A DNA stretch of 64,000 nt from Massilia sp. BJB1822 (GCF_013369485.1 NZ_JABWEB010000004.1:186001-250000); one strand, 5' to 3'. Shown: positions 1 to 8,617, numbered from the stretch's first letter. Program-made: numbers and translations. Notes: generated by a model not told the origin, from the letters alone.

Positions 1-97
1 GCGAGCGGGCTTGCCGCGTGTCGAGGTAGCTGCACGGATAGGGCGCAGTGGTATAGAACTGCAGCGTGGCAAAGGGAAGGTCGTTTAAGTGCGTCAT
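1..97 (-). CDS. bpt: Aspartate/glutamate leucyltransferase, N-terminal fragment
   Basis: Only the first 32 codons are in the window; the gene runs off the left edge. The reading begins [15 protein letters not shown] and continues with a Cys-bearing PYPCSYL segment, the characteristic start of bacterial arginyl/leucyl-transferase (ATE/Bpt) proteins. These transfer Leu from aminoacyl-tRNA to N-terminal Asp/Glu of proteins and so create N-degrons for ClpS/ClpAP. It lies 72 bp downstream of aat on the same strand, the usual aat-bpt pairing of proteobacteria, which supports the call although so little of the protein is visible. Confidence 0.85.
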   Translation of the reverse strand, partial: MTHLNDLPFATLQFYTTAPYPCSYLDTRQARS

Positions 98-169
98 GCC
101 CGTCCTTGTTGATAGCCGTCTGGACATATCATAACGCGTTCTGCGCGCAAGAGTGAGCGCATGCGCCGT

Positions 170-898
170 TCAGGCCGCGGAAATATATGGCGGGATGGGC
201 GTCCAGTCGCTGATCTGTGGCGCGGCGATATTCTTTTGTACATGTTCCAGGAAGTCGCTGCGCGGGATGGGGCGGGCGCCGAGCGAGGCCAGGTGGCCGG
301 TTTCCTGCTGACAGTCGATCATCGCCACGCCATGCCGGCGCAGGAAATGCACCAGGTAGGCGAGGGCGATCTTGGACGCGTCGGTAACGCGGGCGAACAT
401 CGATTCGCCATAGAACATGGTGCCGATCGAGACGCCATAGGCGCCACCCACCAGCTCGCCGTCCAGCCACAGCTCGGACGAGTGGGCGTAACCCAGCTTA
501 TGCAAGCCGGTATAGCCTTCGATGATGTCTTCCGAGATCCAGGTGCCGGGGCCATCGCGGCGCGGTGCGGCGCAGGCGCGCATCACGTCCTCGAAGGCGG
601 TGTCGAAGCGCACCTGCCAGCGGCCATCGGTGCGGCTGCTTTTCTCGATCTTCTTCAGGGTTTTCTTCAGGCTCTCTGAGATGCGGAAATGCTCGGTCAG
701 CAGCACCATGCGTGGATCGGTGCTCCACCACAGGATGGGCTGGCCCTCGGAAAACCAGGGAAAGATGCCGCGCTGGTAAGCGGCCAGCAGGCGCTGCGGC
801 GAGAGGTCGGCGCCGGCCGCCAGCAGGCCGGGCGCGTCGGCCGTCAGCGCTTCGGAGACATCGGGAAAAGGCGTGTGGGCGTCGAGCCAGGGAATCAT
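170..898 (-). CDS. aat: Leucyl/phenylalanyl-tRNA--protein transferase
   Basis: A 242-residue protein of normal family length. It transfers Leu or Phe from tRNA to N-terminal Lys/Arg of proteins, making cytoplasmic N-degrons. The family hallmark [15 protein letters not shown] lies at residues 44-58 and is followed by STDPR; the [12 protein letters not shown] and [15 protein letters not shown] segments typical of Aat are also present. The start codon overlaps the stop of the upstream Nudix gene by 4 bp (ATGA), so the two are translationally coupled, with bpt downstream. Confidence 0.96.
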   Translation of the reverse strand: MIPWLDAHTPFPDVSEALTADAPGLLAAGADLSPQRLLAAYQRGIFPWFSEGQPILWWSTDPRMVLLTEHFRISESLKKTLKKIEKSSRTDGRWQVRFDTAFEDVMRACAAPRRDGPGTWISEDIIEGYTGLHKLGYAHSSELWLDGELVGGAYGVSIGTMFYGESMFARVTDASKIALAYLVHFLRRHGVAMIDCQQETGHLASLGARPIPRSDFLEHVQKNIAAPQISDWTPIPPYISAA

Positions 899-1473
899 GT
901 GCCGGTGGGACTGCGCATCGGGCGGTTGATGTCCTGGGTGTGGAAGCCATAGCTGCCGCCGGCGCGGATGCGCGCGCGGTCGGCAAAGAAGAATTCCAGG
1001 GTGTTGTGGATGGTGGGGAAGGCCAGCTCGTCCCAGGGGATTTCCGCCTCGGTGAAGAGTTTCACGTCCAGGCTTTCCTCGCCGGGCGCAAAGTTCAGGT
1101 CGCGCAGGGTGGCCAGGTAGAACATATGCACCTGGTGCACCTGGGCCACGTTGAGCAGGGTGAACAGATTGCCCAGTTCGATATTCGCGCCGGCTTCCTC
1201 TTCCGTTTCGCGGATGGCGGCGGCCGAGGTGGTTTCATTGTTTTCCATGAAGCCGGCGGGCAGGGTCCAGAAGCCGTAGCGCGGTTCGATGGCGCGGCGG
1301 CACAGCAGCACTTTCAGTTCGCCATCCTGTTCCCAGACAGGGATGGAACCGATCACCATTTTCGGGTTCTGATAGTGGATGGTTTCGCAGTGGACGCAAA
1401 CATAACGCGGCCGGTTATCGCCGGCCGGCACCATCAGTTCGACGGGATGGGCGCATTCGGAGCAGAATTTCAT
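895..1473 (-). CDS. Nudix hydrolase with N-terminal zinc ribbon
   Basis: A 192-residue hydrolase. An N-terminal zinc ribbon uses Cys4, Cys7, Cys26 and Cys29. A complete Nudix box spans residues 74-96 (G-x5-E-x7-REtEEeaG), the Mg-binding site that cleaves nucleoside-diphosphate-linked substrates. The frame is open upstream to 1605, but ATG at 1473 (MKFCSEC) is preferred because it places the zinc ribbon at the N-terminus as in related proteins; the upstream extension is low in meaning. The substrate cannot be read from the sequence; ADP-ribose or NADH-type dinucleotides are usual for zinc-ribbon Nudix proteins. Coupled to aat by a 4-bp overlap. Confidence 0.9.
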   Translation of the reverse strand: MKFCSECAHPVELMVPAGDNRPRYVCVHCETIHYQNPKMVIGSIPVWEQDGELKVLLCRRAIEPRYGFWTLPAGFMENNETTSAAAIRETEEEAGANIELGNLFTLLNVAQVHQVHMFYLATLRDLNFAPGEESLDVKLFTEAEIPWDELAFPTIHNTLEFFFADRARIRAGGSYGFHTQDINRPMRSPTGT

Positions 1474-1632
1474 GGATGGCAGTGGTGTAAGTCTTGGATG
1501 TGAGTCATGTCTCATGCTTACTTTACACTGATTGCGGCCGGATCGCGTACATCCTTTGCGCTCCGCGCCCCAGCTTTTTGCGGCTGGGGTGTGCATAAAT
1601 GCCATCTATCGTGAGAAGAAGTGGCATAAATA

Positions 1633-1661
1633 TTGCCTAAAGTCGCCGCTTCCCCTATAAT
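1633..1661 (+). promoter_or_regulatory. Sigma-70 promoter of tRNA-fMet
   Basis: TTGCCT (1633-1638), a 17-bp spacer and a perfect TATAAT (1656-1661) precede the mature tRNA 5' end by 12 bp. The strong -10 and optimal spacing fit a highly expressed stable RNA. Confidence 0.8.
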
Positions 1662-1673
1662 ACGTTCATCAGA

Positions 1674-1750
1674 CGCGGGGTGGAGCAGTCTGGCAGCTCG
1701 TCGGGCTCATAACCCGAAGGTCACAGGTTCAAATCCTGTCCCCGCAACCA
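1674..1750 (+). tRNA. tRNA-fMet(CAT), initiator
   Basis: A 77-nt cloverleaf with anticodon CAT at 1708-1710 and encoded CCA at the 3' end. It is an initiator: position 1 is C and faces A72, so the acceptor stem starts with a mismatch, and the anticodon stem has the three consecutive GGG:CCC pairs required for P-site binding. The T loop reads GGTTCAAATCC. It is monocistronic, with its own promoter and terminator. Confidence 0.98.
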
Positions 1751-1761
1751 GAATTTAGAAA

Positions 1762-1797
1762 AAGCCGTTGATTCTTTTGAGGAATCAGCGGCTTTTT
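1762..1797 (+). terminator. Rho-independent terminator of tRNA-fMet
   Basis: A 13-bp stem with one G-T wobble (AAGCCGTTGATTC against GAATCAGCGGCTT) and a short loop is followed by a run of T, starting 11 bp after the tRNA CCA end. Confidence 0.85.
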
Positions 1798-1929
1798 TGC
1801 GTTTGTGGCATTATTTCTGCCGAGGAAGTAAACCCTGAAGCTGCCTGGGCGGCTGTGACCATTCAGTTGATACTCATCAATGTAAGATGACTTTACTGAA
1901 CCCGACTTACAAGAACTCCGGAACCATCG

Positions 1930-2706
1930 ATGCCACTGCAAATGTCCATGATTCTCTTCAACGAGACGCCTGTATTCTCTGTTGAAGCTTTGCAAACCAG
2001 TCTGTCAAGCAATTGGCCCGAGCTTGCCCCTATTTCTGATATTGCCGAGCAGGCGGGTACATTGTCGTTTCGTTTAGATACGGCAGATATCGTGATTGGA
2101 ACGATGCCAGCGCCCATTCCCTGGTCAGACTTGGAAGGGCCATGTGCAAGCAGCAGGCTTTGGCCTGATGCGGCATCTGCCGTGCGTGAGCACAAAAGCC
2201 ACGCGATCGTCACGGTTAGCGGAGAACTGCTCCCGGTGCCGCTTTCCACCTTGCTCACGCAAGTCACGGCAGCGCTGATGGCCTCGACGCCCGCATCGCT
2301 TGGGGTCTTCTGGACCAATGCCGCCTTGCTTGTGCCGCAGAGCCTATTTGCCGACTTCGCCGTCGAAGTCCTGCCTTTGGCCCCACCATTGGCCATTTGG
2401 GTCGACTGCCGTGTGGGATGGCTTGAGGGAACCTCCCTCAGTGCGGGCTTTACCACCGGCTTGGCCGAACTTGGGCTGATGGAATTGGAAGCGCATGGAG
2501 CGACAGAGTCGCCGGCCGAGCTAAAGAAGCGATTCGACGCGATCGCTGAATACCTCCTGGAAAATGGCCCGGTCATCAAGGACGGAGATACCATTGGCGA
2601 AAGCGCCAGCGAAAAGATTCGCATTGTGTATTCCAACTCAATCTTTGGCGCAAAGGACGAGGTTATGCGGCTCGTCTACGAAGCCGACTCAGAGGGGAGC
2701 GCGTAA
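1930..2706 (+). CDS. DUF4261-type protein
   Basis: A 258-residue soluble protein without a signal peptide or membrane segment. I recognise the general pattern of DUF4261 proteins: an N-terminal MILFNETP..S...L strand, a central ATPASLGVFWTNAALLVP segment, and a C-terminal GDTIGESASEKIRI strand ending near the C-terminus. The family's function is unknown to me. The gene stands alone downstream of the tRNA. Its codon choice is somewhat less GC-biased than that of the housekeeping genes, and the 180 bp upstream are AT-richer, compatible with an accessory gene. The start could also be ATG at 1942 or 1948 (internal Met5/Met7). Confidence 0.6.
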   Translation: MPLQMSMILFNETPVFSVEALQTSLSSNWPELAPISDIAEQAGTLSFRLDTADIVIGTMPAPIPWSDLEGPCASSRLWPDAASAVREHKSHAIVTVSGELLPVPLSTLLTQVTAALMASTPASLGVFWTNAALLVPQSLFADFAVEVLPLAPPLAIWVDCRVGWLEGTSLSAGFTTGLAELGLMELEAHGATESPAELKKRFDAIAEYLLENGPVIKDGDTIGESASEKIRIVYSNSIFGAKDEVMRLVYEADSEGSA

Positions 2707-2845
2707 AGCGCCCGTCTTGAAAACCTGGAGCGGCGCTGCGCTTCCTTGTTCGCCTGGTTTTTCTGACAAATTGTTACAAGGAAACATGTGGCAGGTTTCC
2801 AGAAAATCATTTATAACAGGCAAATCTTTCATAGTTGGAGATGTA

Positions 2846-3325
2846 ATGAGTATTGCCGCAAATGTGATTCGTGCCGCACTGGGTGCTGCTTTGGTGCTGG
2901 GAACCGGTTCCGCGATGGCGCAGATGTCGCGCGCCGTGACGGCCTCGGACAAGATTTCGATCGGCACCATGTCCATCATCGCGGCGCCGGTGGCCAGCGT
3001 GGCGGGCAGCGCCCATGGCAGCGAAGGCGCCTCGGTCGGCGTGGCGGCGGTGGGCGTGGGCAGTGCTTATGTGGTTTCGGGCATCGCCCAGGGCGTGGGC
3101 GATACGGTGGAGATTTTGCTGTCGGCCGTGGGTTCGGCGGGCAAGCTGTCGATCAAGGTCACGGGCAAGACGCTGGGCGCCATCGGCGTGTCGGTCGGCA
3201 CCTCGGTGCAGGTGCTGTCGGAAACGACGGGCACGGTGCTGGTGGCGTCGGGCAAGGTGCTGGCTTTTATTCCCAATGAGATCGGCCAGGCGCTGCTGAA
3301 TCAGAGCCGCCTGCCGGCCAACTGA
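2846..3325 (+). CDS. Secreted Gly/Ala/Val-rich protein of unknown function
   Basis: A 159-residue protein with a clear Sec signal peptide (cleavage expected after MAQ-type residues near 25). The mature part is dominated by Val, Ser, Gly and Ala, with repeated VGVGSAYVVSG-like and KVTGKTLGAIGVSVGTSVQ stretches. These could form amphipathic beta strands or a glycine-zipper-like membrane association. ATG at 2846 is chosen because a TTGGAG site precedes it and the signal peptide begins there; the frame is open further upstream without meaning. It ends 9 bp before the DUF2145 gene, so the two are probably one operon for periplasmic or surface proteins. I do not recognise a named family. Confidence 0.75.
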   Translation: MSIAANVIRAALGAALVLGTGSAMAQMSRAVTASDKISIGTMSIIAAPVASVAGSAHGSEGASVGVAAVGVGSAYVVSGIAQGVGDTVEILLSAVGSAGKLSIKVTGKTLGAIGVSVGTSVQVLSETTGTVLVASGKVLAFIPNEIGQALLNQSRLPAN

Positions 3326-3334
3326 GGCTGAGCC

Positions 3335-4138
3335 ATGAATTTCGCTACCCGTGTCGCCGCCTGCGCGCTGATCGCCGCGGCGTTTGCCGCGCCGGCCCAG
3401 GCGGGACAGTCCTGCGAAGAGCGGCCGATGACGCCCGCCGCGCTGAGCGAGGCAATGGGAACGGGCCGCATGCTGATGGGCGAGTTGAACGACTCCGGCA
3501 GCGATGTGGTGCTGATCGGGCGGCAGGGACAGGATTTGTCCAAGTACCGCGTGAAGTACACGCACCTGGGCATCGCCTTCCGCGCCGCGCCGAATCAGCC
3601 TTGGCGCGTCTACGAGCTGCTGAACGAATGCGGCACGGCGCAATCCGAGCTGTGGATGGACGGCCTGGCCAACTTCTTCCTCGACGATCCGTTTACACTC
3701 GACTCCATCATGCTGGTGCCGCCGCCGCGCGTGGCCGCCCGTCTGGCGGAGTATCTGCGTTCGCCGGCGCTGCTGCATGGCCTGCACGAGCCTAAATACA
3801 ATATGGTGGCCTATCCTTTCTCCACCAAGTACCAGAACTCGAACCAGTGGGTGCTGGAAGTGGTGGCGGCGGCCATGTCGAGCGATGTGAAGGTGAAGAA
3901 CCGCGAGCAGGCGCAGAGCTGGCTGAAACTGGCGGGCTATGAGCCGACCGAGCTGCATATCGGGCCGCTGACGCGTTTGGGTGGCCGCATCGTCAAGGCG
4001 AATATCGCGTTTGACGACCATCCGAGCGCGCTGCGCTTTTCCGACCGCATCAACGCGGCGACGGTCGATTCCATCGCCGCCTTCCTGCGCAAGCGCGACG
4101 AGGGCTGGAAGATCCGCGAACTGCGCGGCAAGCGCTAG
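3335..4138 (+). CDS. DUF2145-family secreted protein
   Basis: A 267-residue exported protein: signal peptide in the first 24 residues (…AAPAQAGQSC). The KYTHLGIAFR, WRVYELLNECGTA and YNMVAYPFSTKYQNSNQWVLE blocks are those I associate with DUF2145. The conserved His, Asn/Cys and Gln/Asn residues in these blocks resemble a NlpC/P60- or YiiX-like papain-fold arrangement; that is inference. Immediately downstream of the small secreted Val/Gly-rich protein and probably co-expressed. Convergent with the MerR gene, only 6 bp between the two stops. Confidence 0.75.
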   Translation: MNFATRVAACALIAAAFAAPAQAGQSCEERPMTPAALSEAMGTGRMLMGELNDSGSDVVLIGRQGQDLSKYRVKYTHLGIAFRAAPNQPWRVYELLNECGTAQSELWMDGLANFFLDDPFTLDSIMLVPPPRVAARLAEYLRSPALLHGLHEPKYNMVAYPFSTKYQNSNQWVLEVVAAAMSSDVKVKNREQAQSWLKLAGYEPTELHIGPLTRLGGRIVKANIAFDDHPSALRFSDRINAATVDSIAAFLRKRDEGWKIRELRGKR

Positions 4139-4144
4139 GCGCTT

Positions 4145-5185
4145 TCAGGCCTGTGCGGGCAGCGCCGCCATGGCGCTGCGCACATAGGCCAGCATCTCGG
4201 GCTTCATCCAGGTGCCCGTCAGCAGGACGGGCTGTTCCTGCTGCGCCCTGCGCATTTTCGCCTGTGTCTGCGGATTGTCTCCCGCATAAGCGCGGAACAG
4301 GGCTTGCCATTCGCCGGCCAGCGCCTGCGTGGCGGGAGCGCTTGGCGCGGCATCCGCATCCATCTGCCGCTGCACGCGGGCGATCAGGTCCAGCCACTTT
4401 TCCCGATTGCGGCCGCTGTTGACGCGCAGGTGCTGCAACTCTTCCGCATCGAGATAGCGCGCATAGATGGCGAGCTTGAAGGCGGAGAACGCGGCCATCA
4501 CATAGGCCGTCACTTCCGGCGTGACGCCGGTCAGATACTGGATGCCGGCGTCGCCCGCCATCATGGCGGCGATGCGGGCTGCGGTGGCGGGGTCCGAGGC
4601 CGTATCCTTTTCCAGCATTTCCATCCAGCGGCGCGCCAGCGCCTGCGACGCTTCGCTCTCCGCTGCCTGGCCTTCGGCCATGGCGCTGCGCACCTGCGCC
4701 ACCAGTTGCGCCCAGCTGCGGTTGCGCTGTCTATCCTGCGGCTGGAAGGGCAGGCGCGCCAGTTCCTCCTTGCTGAAATACCTGTCGTACACCGCCATCA
4801 GCTCCATGGTGCGCAGCCAGCCGGCCAGCTCCGGCGCTTCGCCTTCCTGCAACTGGCCTTGCAACTGCTTGAGGCGGCGGCGCAGCAGGCTGGCTTGCTC
4901 GATCTGGTGTTCCAGCGCCTCGATCTGGCGCGCCACCGTGTCGGCCAGCGGGTGGGCGGGATCGTCGAGCATGGCGGCGATATCGCTCAGCGCGATGCCG
5001 AAGCGGCGCAGTGCCTGGATCTGGTGCAGGCGCGCCACGTCGTTCACGTTGTACAGGCGGTAGCCTGAATCGGAACGGGCCGATGGCTTCAGCAGGCCGA
5101 TGCTGTCGTAGTGGTGCAAGGCGCGCACGGTCAATCCCGTGCGCTTTGCCAGCTCGCCGATTTTGAGGGCGGTGTTATCGTTCAT
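4145..5185 (-). CDS. MerR-family regulator with two TipAS-like domains
   Basis: A 346-residue regulator. Residues 8-75 form a MerR winged helix (IGELAKRTGLTVRALHHYD then GYRLYNVNDVARL), followed by the dimerisation coiled coil to about residue 115. The C-terminal two thirds hold two related alpha-helical TipAS-type modules (about 130-225 and 240-335), each with a Y-x-x-EEL start and a central A-LA--W--L helix. TipAS modules bind small hydrophobic or peptide ligands in TipA. It lies 4 bp downstream of a methyltransferase that carries a third copy of the same module, so the two likely respond to the same kind of ligand. Confidence 0.9.
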   Translation of the reverse strand: MNDNTALKIGELAKRTGLTVRALHHYDSIGLLKPSARSDSGYRLYNVNDVARLHQIQALRRFGIALSDIAAMLDDPAHPLADTVARQIEALEHQIEQASLLRRRLKQLQGQLQEGEAPELAGWLRTMELMAVYDRYFSKEELARLPFQPQDRQRNRSWAQLVAQVRSAMAEGQAAESEASQALARRWMEMLEKDTASDPATAARIAAMMAGDAGIQYLTGVTPEVTAYVMAAFSAFKLAIYARYLDAEELQHLRVNSGRNREKWLDLIARVQRQMDADAAPSAPATQALAGEWQALFRAYAGDNPQTQAKMRRAQQEQPVLLTGTWMKPEMLAYVRSAMAALPAQA

Positions 5186-5189
5186 GGTT

Positions 5190-6410
5190 TCAGGTGAAGG
5201 CGCGCAGCAGGCGCGTGGTGCCGCCCAGGCGCAAGCCGTCGCTGCGGCCGGACAGATAGCGTTCGCTTAATTGTTCGGCAGCGAAGTGTTCGACCTGGCG
5301 GAAGCCGAGCTGGCGCAGGCGCGCCTCCAGCTGCTCCGGAACGAAGTGGCAGCGCCATGGTTCCCCCTGGGAGGCAAGGCGGGCGCCGAACATCTGCATG
5401 GCGCTGCGTTCCATGGCGCTAAGCAGCTCGGGATCGAGCAGGTAGTCGAAGACGATGCTGCTGCCCGGAGCACTTTGGGCGACGGTGGAGAGGGTTTGCA
5501 TGACCTCATCTTCGCACAGATACATGCTTACGCCCAGCCAGGAGAAGAAGGCGGGCTGCTCCCAGCTGAAGCCTCCGGCGCGCATGGTTTCATGCAGGTT
5601 CTCGCTGGCGAAATCGACCGGGATGAAGTGCAGTCCCTGCGGCTCGCTCATGCCCGCTGCCTGCAGGCGCTCGCGCTTCCACTGCTGCACGCCGGGCAGG
5701 TCCACCTCGTAGACGGCGGCTGGCGCTGGCAGGCTGCCGCGCCAGGCGGAGGTGTCGAGGCCCGCGCCGAGGATGGCGTATTGGTTCACGCCTTGCTCTT
5801 GCGCGGCGTGCCAGCAATCCTCGGCCAGCCGGCTGCGCACGGCAATGGTGGTGCGCATGACGGCGGATACCGGATTGTCATACTGCTGTGGATTGGCGCG
5901 CAGCGCGGCTTCGCCATCGGGACCGAGGATTTTGAGGGCGAGCGGATCGTCCAGGATCAGTGGCTGGTCCAGCAGCTGGTGCACGGCGCGCAGATGGGCG
6001 ACCGAGAGTGCGCTGGGCTTGGGGCCGGCCGCTTGAGTGTCGCCGGCCGGCAGGGGCTTGTGCAGGTGGAGCAGGGCGTGGCGCATGAAATCCCGCACTT
6101 GCGCACCGATGTGGGCGGAGAGGCCCGGCTCGCGTTCATAGGCGAAGCGGATCTTGGCATCCAGTGCGGCGTCGCTGCCGGCATGCGAGTTGCGGAACAG
6201 GACGGCCCAGCGAATGGCCAGGGCGGTGGCGGCGTCTTCCTGCGGTGCTATGCCATTGGCGATGGCGTGGGCGGCATCGGCCACCAACTGCTGCCAGTCG
6301 GCGGCGTGGGACAGGGTGCGCTGGCGCACCTCTTCCATCTCGCTGGGCGTCAGATAAGACGCCAGCAGGGACAGGCGCGCTTCAATGGTATCGATGGTAT
6401 CTGCTTGCAT
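5190..6410 (-). CDS. TipAS-like domain fused to class I SAM methyltransferase (LCM type)
   Basis: A 406-residue two-part protein. Residues 10-115 resemble the TipAS-like modules of the adjacent MerR regulator (SYLTPSEMEEVRQ…, A-ALAIRWAVLF, and a terminal FMRHAL helix). From about 135 it is a leucine carboxyl methyltransferase-like/polyketide-associated SAM methyltransferase: AHLRAVHQLLDQPLILDDP opening and motif I AILGAGLDTSAWR, then YEVDLPGVQQWKRE. ATG at 6410 is used; the open frame further upstream runs into the alkA intergenic space. Methyl acceptor unknown; this class often modifies small molecules. Confidence 0.8.
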   Translation of the reverse strand: MQADTIDTIEARLSLLASYLTPSEMEEVRQRTLSHAADWQQLVADAAHAIANGIAPQEDAATALAIRWAVLFRNSHAGSDAALDAKIRFAYEREPGLSAHIGAQVRDFMRHALLHLHKPLPAGDTQAAGPKPSALSVAHLRAVHQLLDQPLILDDPLALKILGPDGEAALRANPQQYDNPVSAVMRTTIAVRSRLAEDCWHAAQEQGVNQYAILGAGLDTSAWRGSLPAPAAVYEVDLPGVQQWKRERLQAAGMSEPQGLHFIPVDFASENLHETMRAGGFSWEQPAFFSWLGVSMYLCEDEVMQTLSTVAQSAPGSSIVFDYLLDPELLSAMERSAMQMFGARLASQGEPWRCHFVPEQLEARLRQLGFRQVEHFAAEQLSERYLSGRSDGLRLGGTTRLLRAFT

Positions 6411-6469
6411 GCTTCTTCCTTTCTTGGACGGTGAATGCAAGCAGGGTAAAGCCTCACGCAGCGTGAGGG

Positions 6470-7375
6470 TCAAGCGCTTTCGTTGGGGCGGTCGTTCAGG
6501 CTGGCCCACAGGTGGGCGGCGGCCATGGTGCGGTGTGGCTGGTATTGCTGGAGAATGCGTTCGGTGCGCGCCATATCCGGCTTGCTGTCCTCGCCCAGCA
6601 GGCGTTGCAGGGCGGCGCGGATGGCGACGTCGCCATGCAGCGAGCAGTCGGCGTAGCCGTAGCCGCGCAGCAGGCCGTAGTTGACGGTCCAGGGGCCGAT
6701 GCCCTTCACGGCCAGCAGGGCCTGGCTGATCGCGTCGATGCTGTTATCGGCCGCTTCCTCCAGACGCAGTTCGTCGCTGGCGACGAGGGCGGCGAAGCGC
6801 AGCAGCGTCTCCGCCTTGGCGCGCGAGAATTTGCGGCTGGTCAGATCTTCGGTGTTGAGGCGGGCCGCATCGGCGGCTTCGGGATAGCACCACAAACCGC
6901 TGGAATGCTGGCGTCCCGCCTGCAGGATGAAGGTGCGGCGCAGGGCGATGGCGAAGGGCAGGTTGATCTGCTGGCCGATGATGGCCCAGGTCAGTGCCTC
7001 GAACACGGTGGCCGACTGCACGATGCGCAGGCCGGGATTGGCCAGCACCAGCGGGCCGAGCATGGCATCGTCGCGCGCGAAGTCGAGGAAGGTTTGCGGA
7101 TCGATGCGCAGTCCCAGCATATTCAGCGCCGCATCGCGGATGCGCTGCTGGAGCGATGCGGGCAAAGGCTGCTGCGGACAGTCCGCATCGGCCTCGCATT
7201 CGGCAGCGGTGGACGACAGATGCAGCGTCAGCGCCACGGCCACGCCGTCGAGCAGCATGCCCTTGCGGATGCGCTCCGGCCGCACCTCCTCCGCCACGCT
7301 CTCCGCATCGCGGCTATGAAAGGCCAGCACATCCTGCAAACGGTAATTGGCAGGCAGTGAAATCGTAAAGCGCAT
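6470..7375 (-). CDS. alkA: DNA-3-methyladenine glycosylase II (AlkA type)
   Basis: A 301-residue HhH-GPD base-excision glycosylase that removes alkylated bases. The helix-hairpin-helix VKGIGPWTVNYGLLRG is followed by the catalytic Asp in SLHGD (Asp249), matching the AlkA active site. An N-terminal AlkA-N-like beta domain (MRFTISLPANY…) is present and no Ada methyltransferase domain is fused. The start at 7375 is chosen because GGAG lies 6 nt upstream; ATG at 7381 would leave no spacer. It is 59 bp upstream of the TipAS-methyltransferase gene and may share its transcript. Confidence 0.92.
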   Translation of the reverse strand: MRFTISLPANYRLQDVLAFHSRDAESVAEEVRPERIRKGMLLDGVAVALTLHLSSTAAECEADADCPQQPLPASLQQRIRDAALNMLGLRIDPQTFLDFARDDAMLGPLVLANPGLRIVQSATVFEALTWAIIGQQINLPFAIALRRTFILQAGRQHSSGLWCYPEAADAARLNTEDLTSRKFSRAKAETLLRFAALVASDELRLEEAADNSIDAISQALLAVKGIGPWTVNYGLLRGYGYADCSLHGDVAIRAALQRLLGEDSKPDMARTERILQQYQPHRTMAAAHLWASLNDRPNESA

Positions 7376-7402
7376 TCTCATCTCCAACAAATACGAACCG
7401 TC

Positions 7403-7536
7403 GAGCTCGTGTCCACCTTGGGGGCAGACCCCAAATCGGACACGGACTCAGCAGTCCCATACCCCACAAGCAGAAAATTTGTAGTTGAGCTCGTGTCCGA
7501 TTGGGGGCTGACCCCAGGGTGGACACGGGTTCAGCT
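7403..7536 (+). repeat. Pair of inverted palindromic intergenic repeats
   Basis: Two related units (7403-7449 and 7487-7536) each carry GTGTCC at one end, GGACAC at the other and an inner GGGG…CCCC stem. Unit 2 reverse-complemented matches unit 1 closely, so they form a head-to-head pair separated by about 37 bp, a BIME-like arrangement. Both are preceded by the same 12-mer GAGCTCGTGTCC. The stop codon of the XdhC-type gene (7531-7533) lies in the edge of unit 2. The style resembles REP-type elements mobilised by RAYT transposases, but no transposase is in the window. Confidence 0.75.
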
Positions 7537-8565
7537 ATTGGGCTGGTATTGTGGCGCAGGGGCGGGGGAGACGCTAGCTGTTTCTTGCGCTGATATGGCG
7601 GCGTGGGGGACTTGCAGGGTGGCGGGGACGCCGTTTTTGACGGCGGTGATTTCGGCCAGGATCGAGATGGCGATTTCGGCTGGGGTTTTGCTGCCGATGT
7701 AGAGTCCTACGGGGCCGTGCAGGCGGGCCAGCTGGTCGGGCGTGAGGTCGAATTGCTGCAGGCGTTCGCGCCGCTTGGCATTGTTGGCACGCGAGCCGAT
7801 GGCGCCGACGTAGAAGGCGGGCGATTTCAGGGCTTCCATCAGGGCCAGATCGTCGAGCTTGGGATCGTGCGTGAGGGCGACGATGGCGCTGCGCGAGTCG
7901 GGCTGCATTTCCAGCACCAGGTCGTCGGGCATGGCGTGGACCAGGGGCACATCGGGCAGCTGCCAGCCGGCGCGGTAGTCTTCGCGCGGGTCGCAGACGG
8001 TGACGTGGTAGTCCATGGCGCTGGCGATCTGCGCCAGGAAGCGCGAGAGCTGGCCGGCGCCGATGATGAGCAGGCGCCAGCGCGGGCCATGCTGGGTCCA
8101 GAGTTCGTCGCCGTGCCGTTCCAGCACGGGGCCGGCGGCGGCAGGAGCCAGCGTCACGGCGCCGGTGGGCAGATGCAGGCGGCGCTGCACCAGGCGGTGC
8201 TGGGCCAGCTGGTCCAGCAGCTCGCCGATGCGGCTGTGGGCGCCCAGCGGTTCGAGCGCCAGTTCGATGGTGCCGCCGCAGGGCAGGCCGAAGCGGTGCG
8301 CTTCGTCGGCGCTGATGCCGTAGCTGACCAGCTCCGGCGTGCTGCGGGCGATGCCTTCGCGCCGCACGCGGTCGATCAGGTCGTCCTCGATGCAGCCGCC
8401 GGAGACGGAACCGACCACGCGGCCGTCTTCGCAGATGGCCAGCATGGCGCCGATGGGACGGGGACTGGAACCCCAGGTCCGCACCACGGTTATCAGTTCG
8501 CAGCGCAGGCCTTGGGCGAGCCAGGCGGCGCTGGTTTTGAGCACTTCGAGGTCGATGCTGTCCAT
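7531..8565 (-). CDS. XdhC/CoxF-family protein
   Basis: A 344-residue protein. Members insert or protect the sulfurated molybdenum cofactor in xanthine dehydrogenase-type enzymes. The N-terminal XdhC/CoxI domain shows TWGSSPRPIGAMLA and GSVSGGCIEDDL with Cys in GLPCGG; the C-terminal Rossmann domain shows IIGAGQLSRFLAQIA and FYVGAIGSRANNAKRRERL. No molybdoenzyme gene is next to it here, but Moco genes lie at 37-40 kb. GTG at 8568 is an alternative start one codon upstream; no strong Shine-Dalgarno decides. The C-terminal 20 residues are Ser/Ala/Pro-rich, and the stop lies in an adjoining repeat, so the tail may have been altered by the element. Confidence 0.88.
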   Translation of the reverse strand: MDSIDLEVLKTSAAWLAQGLRCELITVVRTWGSSPRPIGAMLAICEDGRVVGSVSGGCIEDDLIDRVRREGIARSTPELVSYGISADEAHRFGLPCGGTIELALEPLGAHSRIGELLDQLAQHRLVQRRLHLPTGAVTLAPAAAGPVLERHGDELWTQHGPRWRLLIIGAGQLSRFLAQIASAMDYHVTVCDPREDYRAGWQLPDVPLVHAMPDDLVLEMQPDSRSAIVALTHDPKLDDLALMEALKSPAFYVGAIGSRANNAKRRERLQQFDLTPDQLARLHGPVGLYIGSKTPAEIAISILAEITAVKNGVPATLQVPHAAISAQETASVSPAPAPQYQPNS

Positions 8566-8617
8566 CACCGCACTATACTACGCGGCCGGGCGGGATGCCG
8601 ATCGGGCTTGTATCAGC

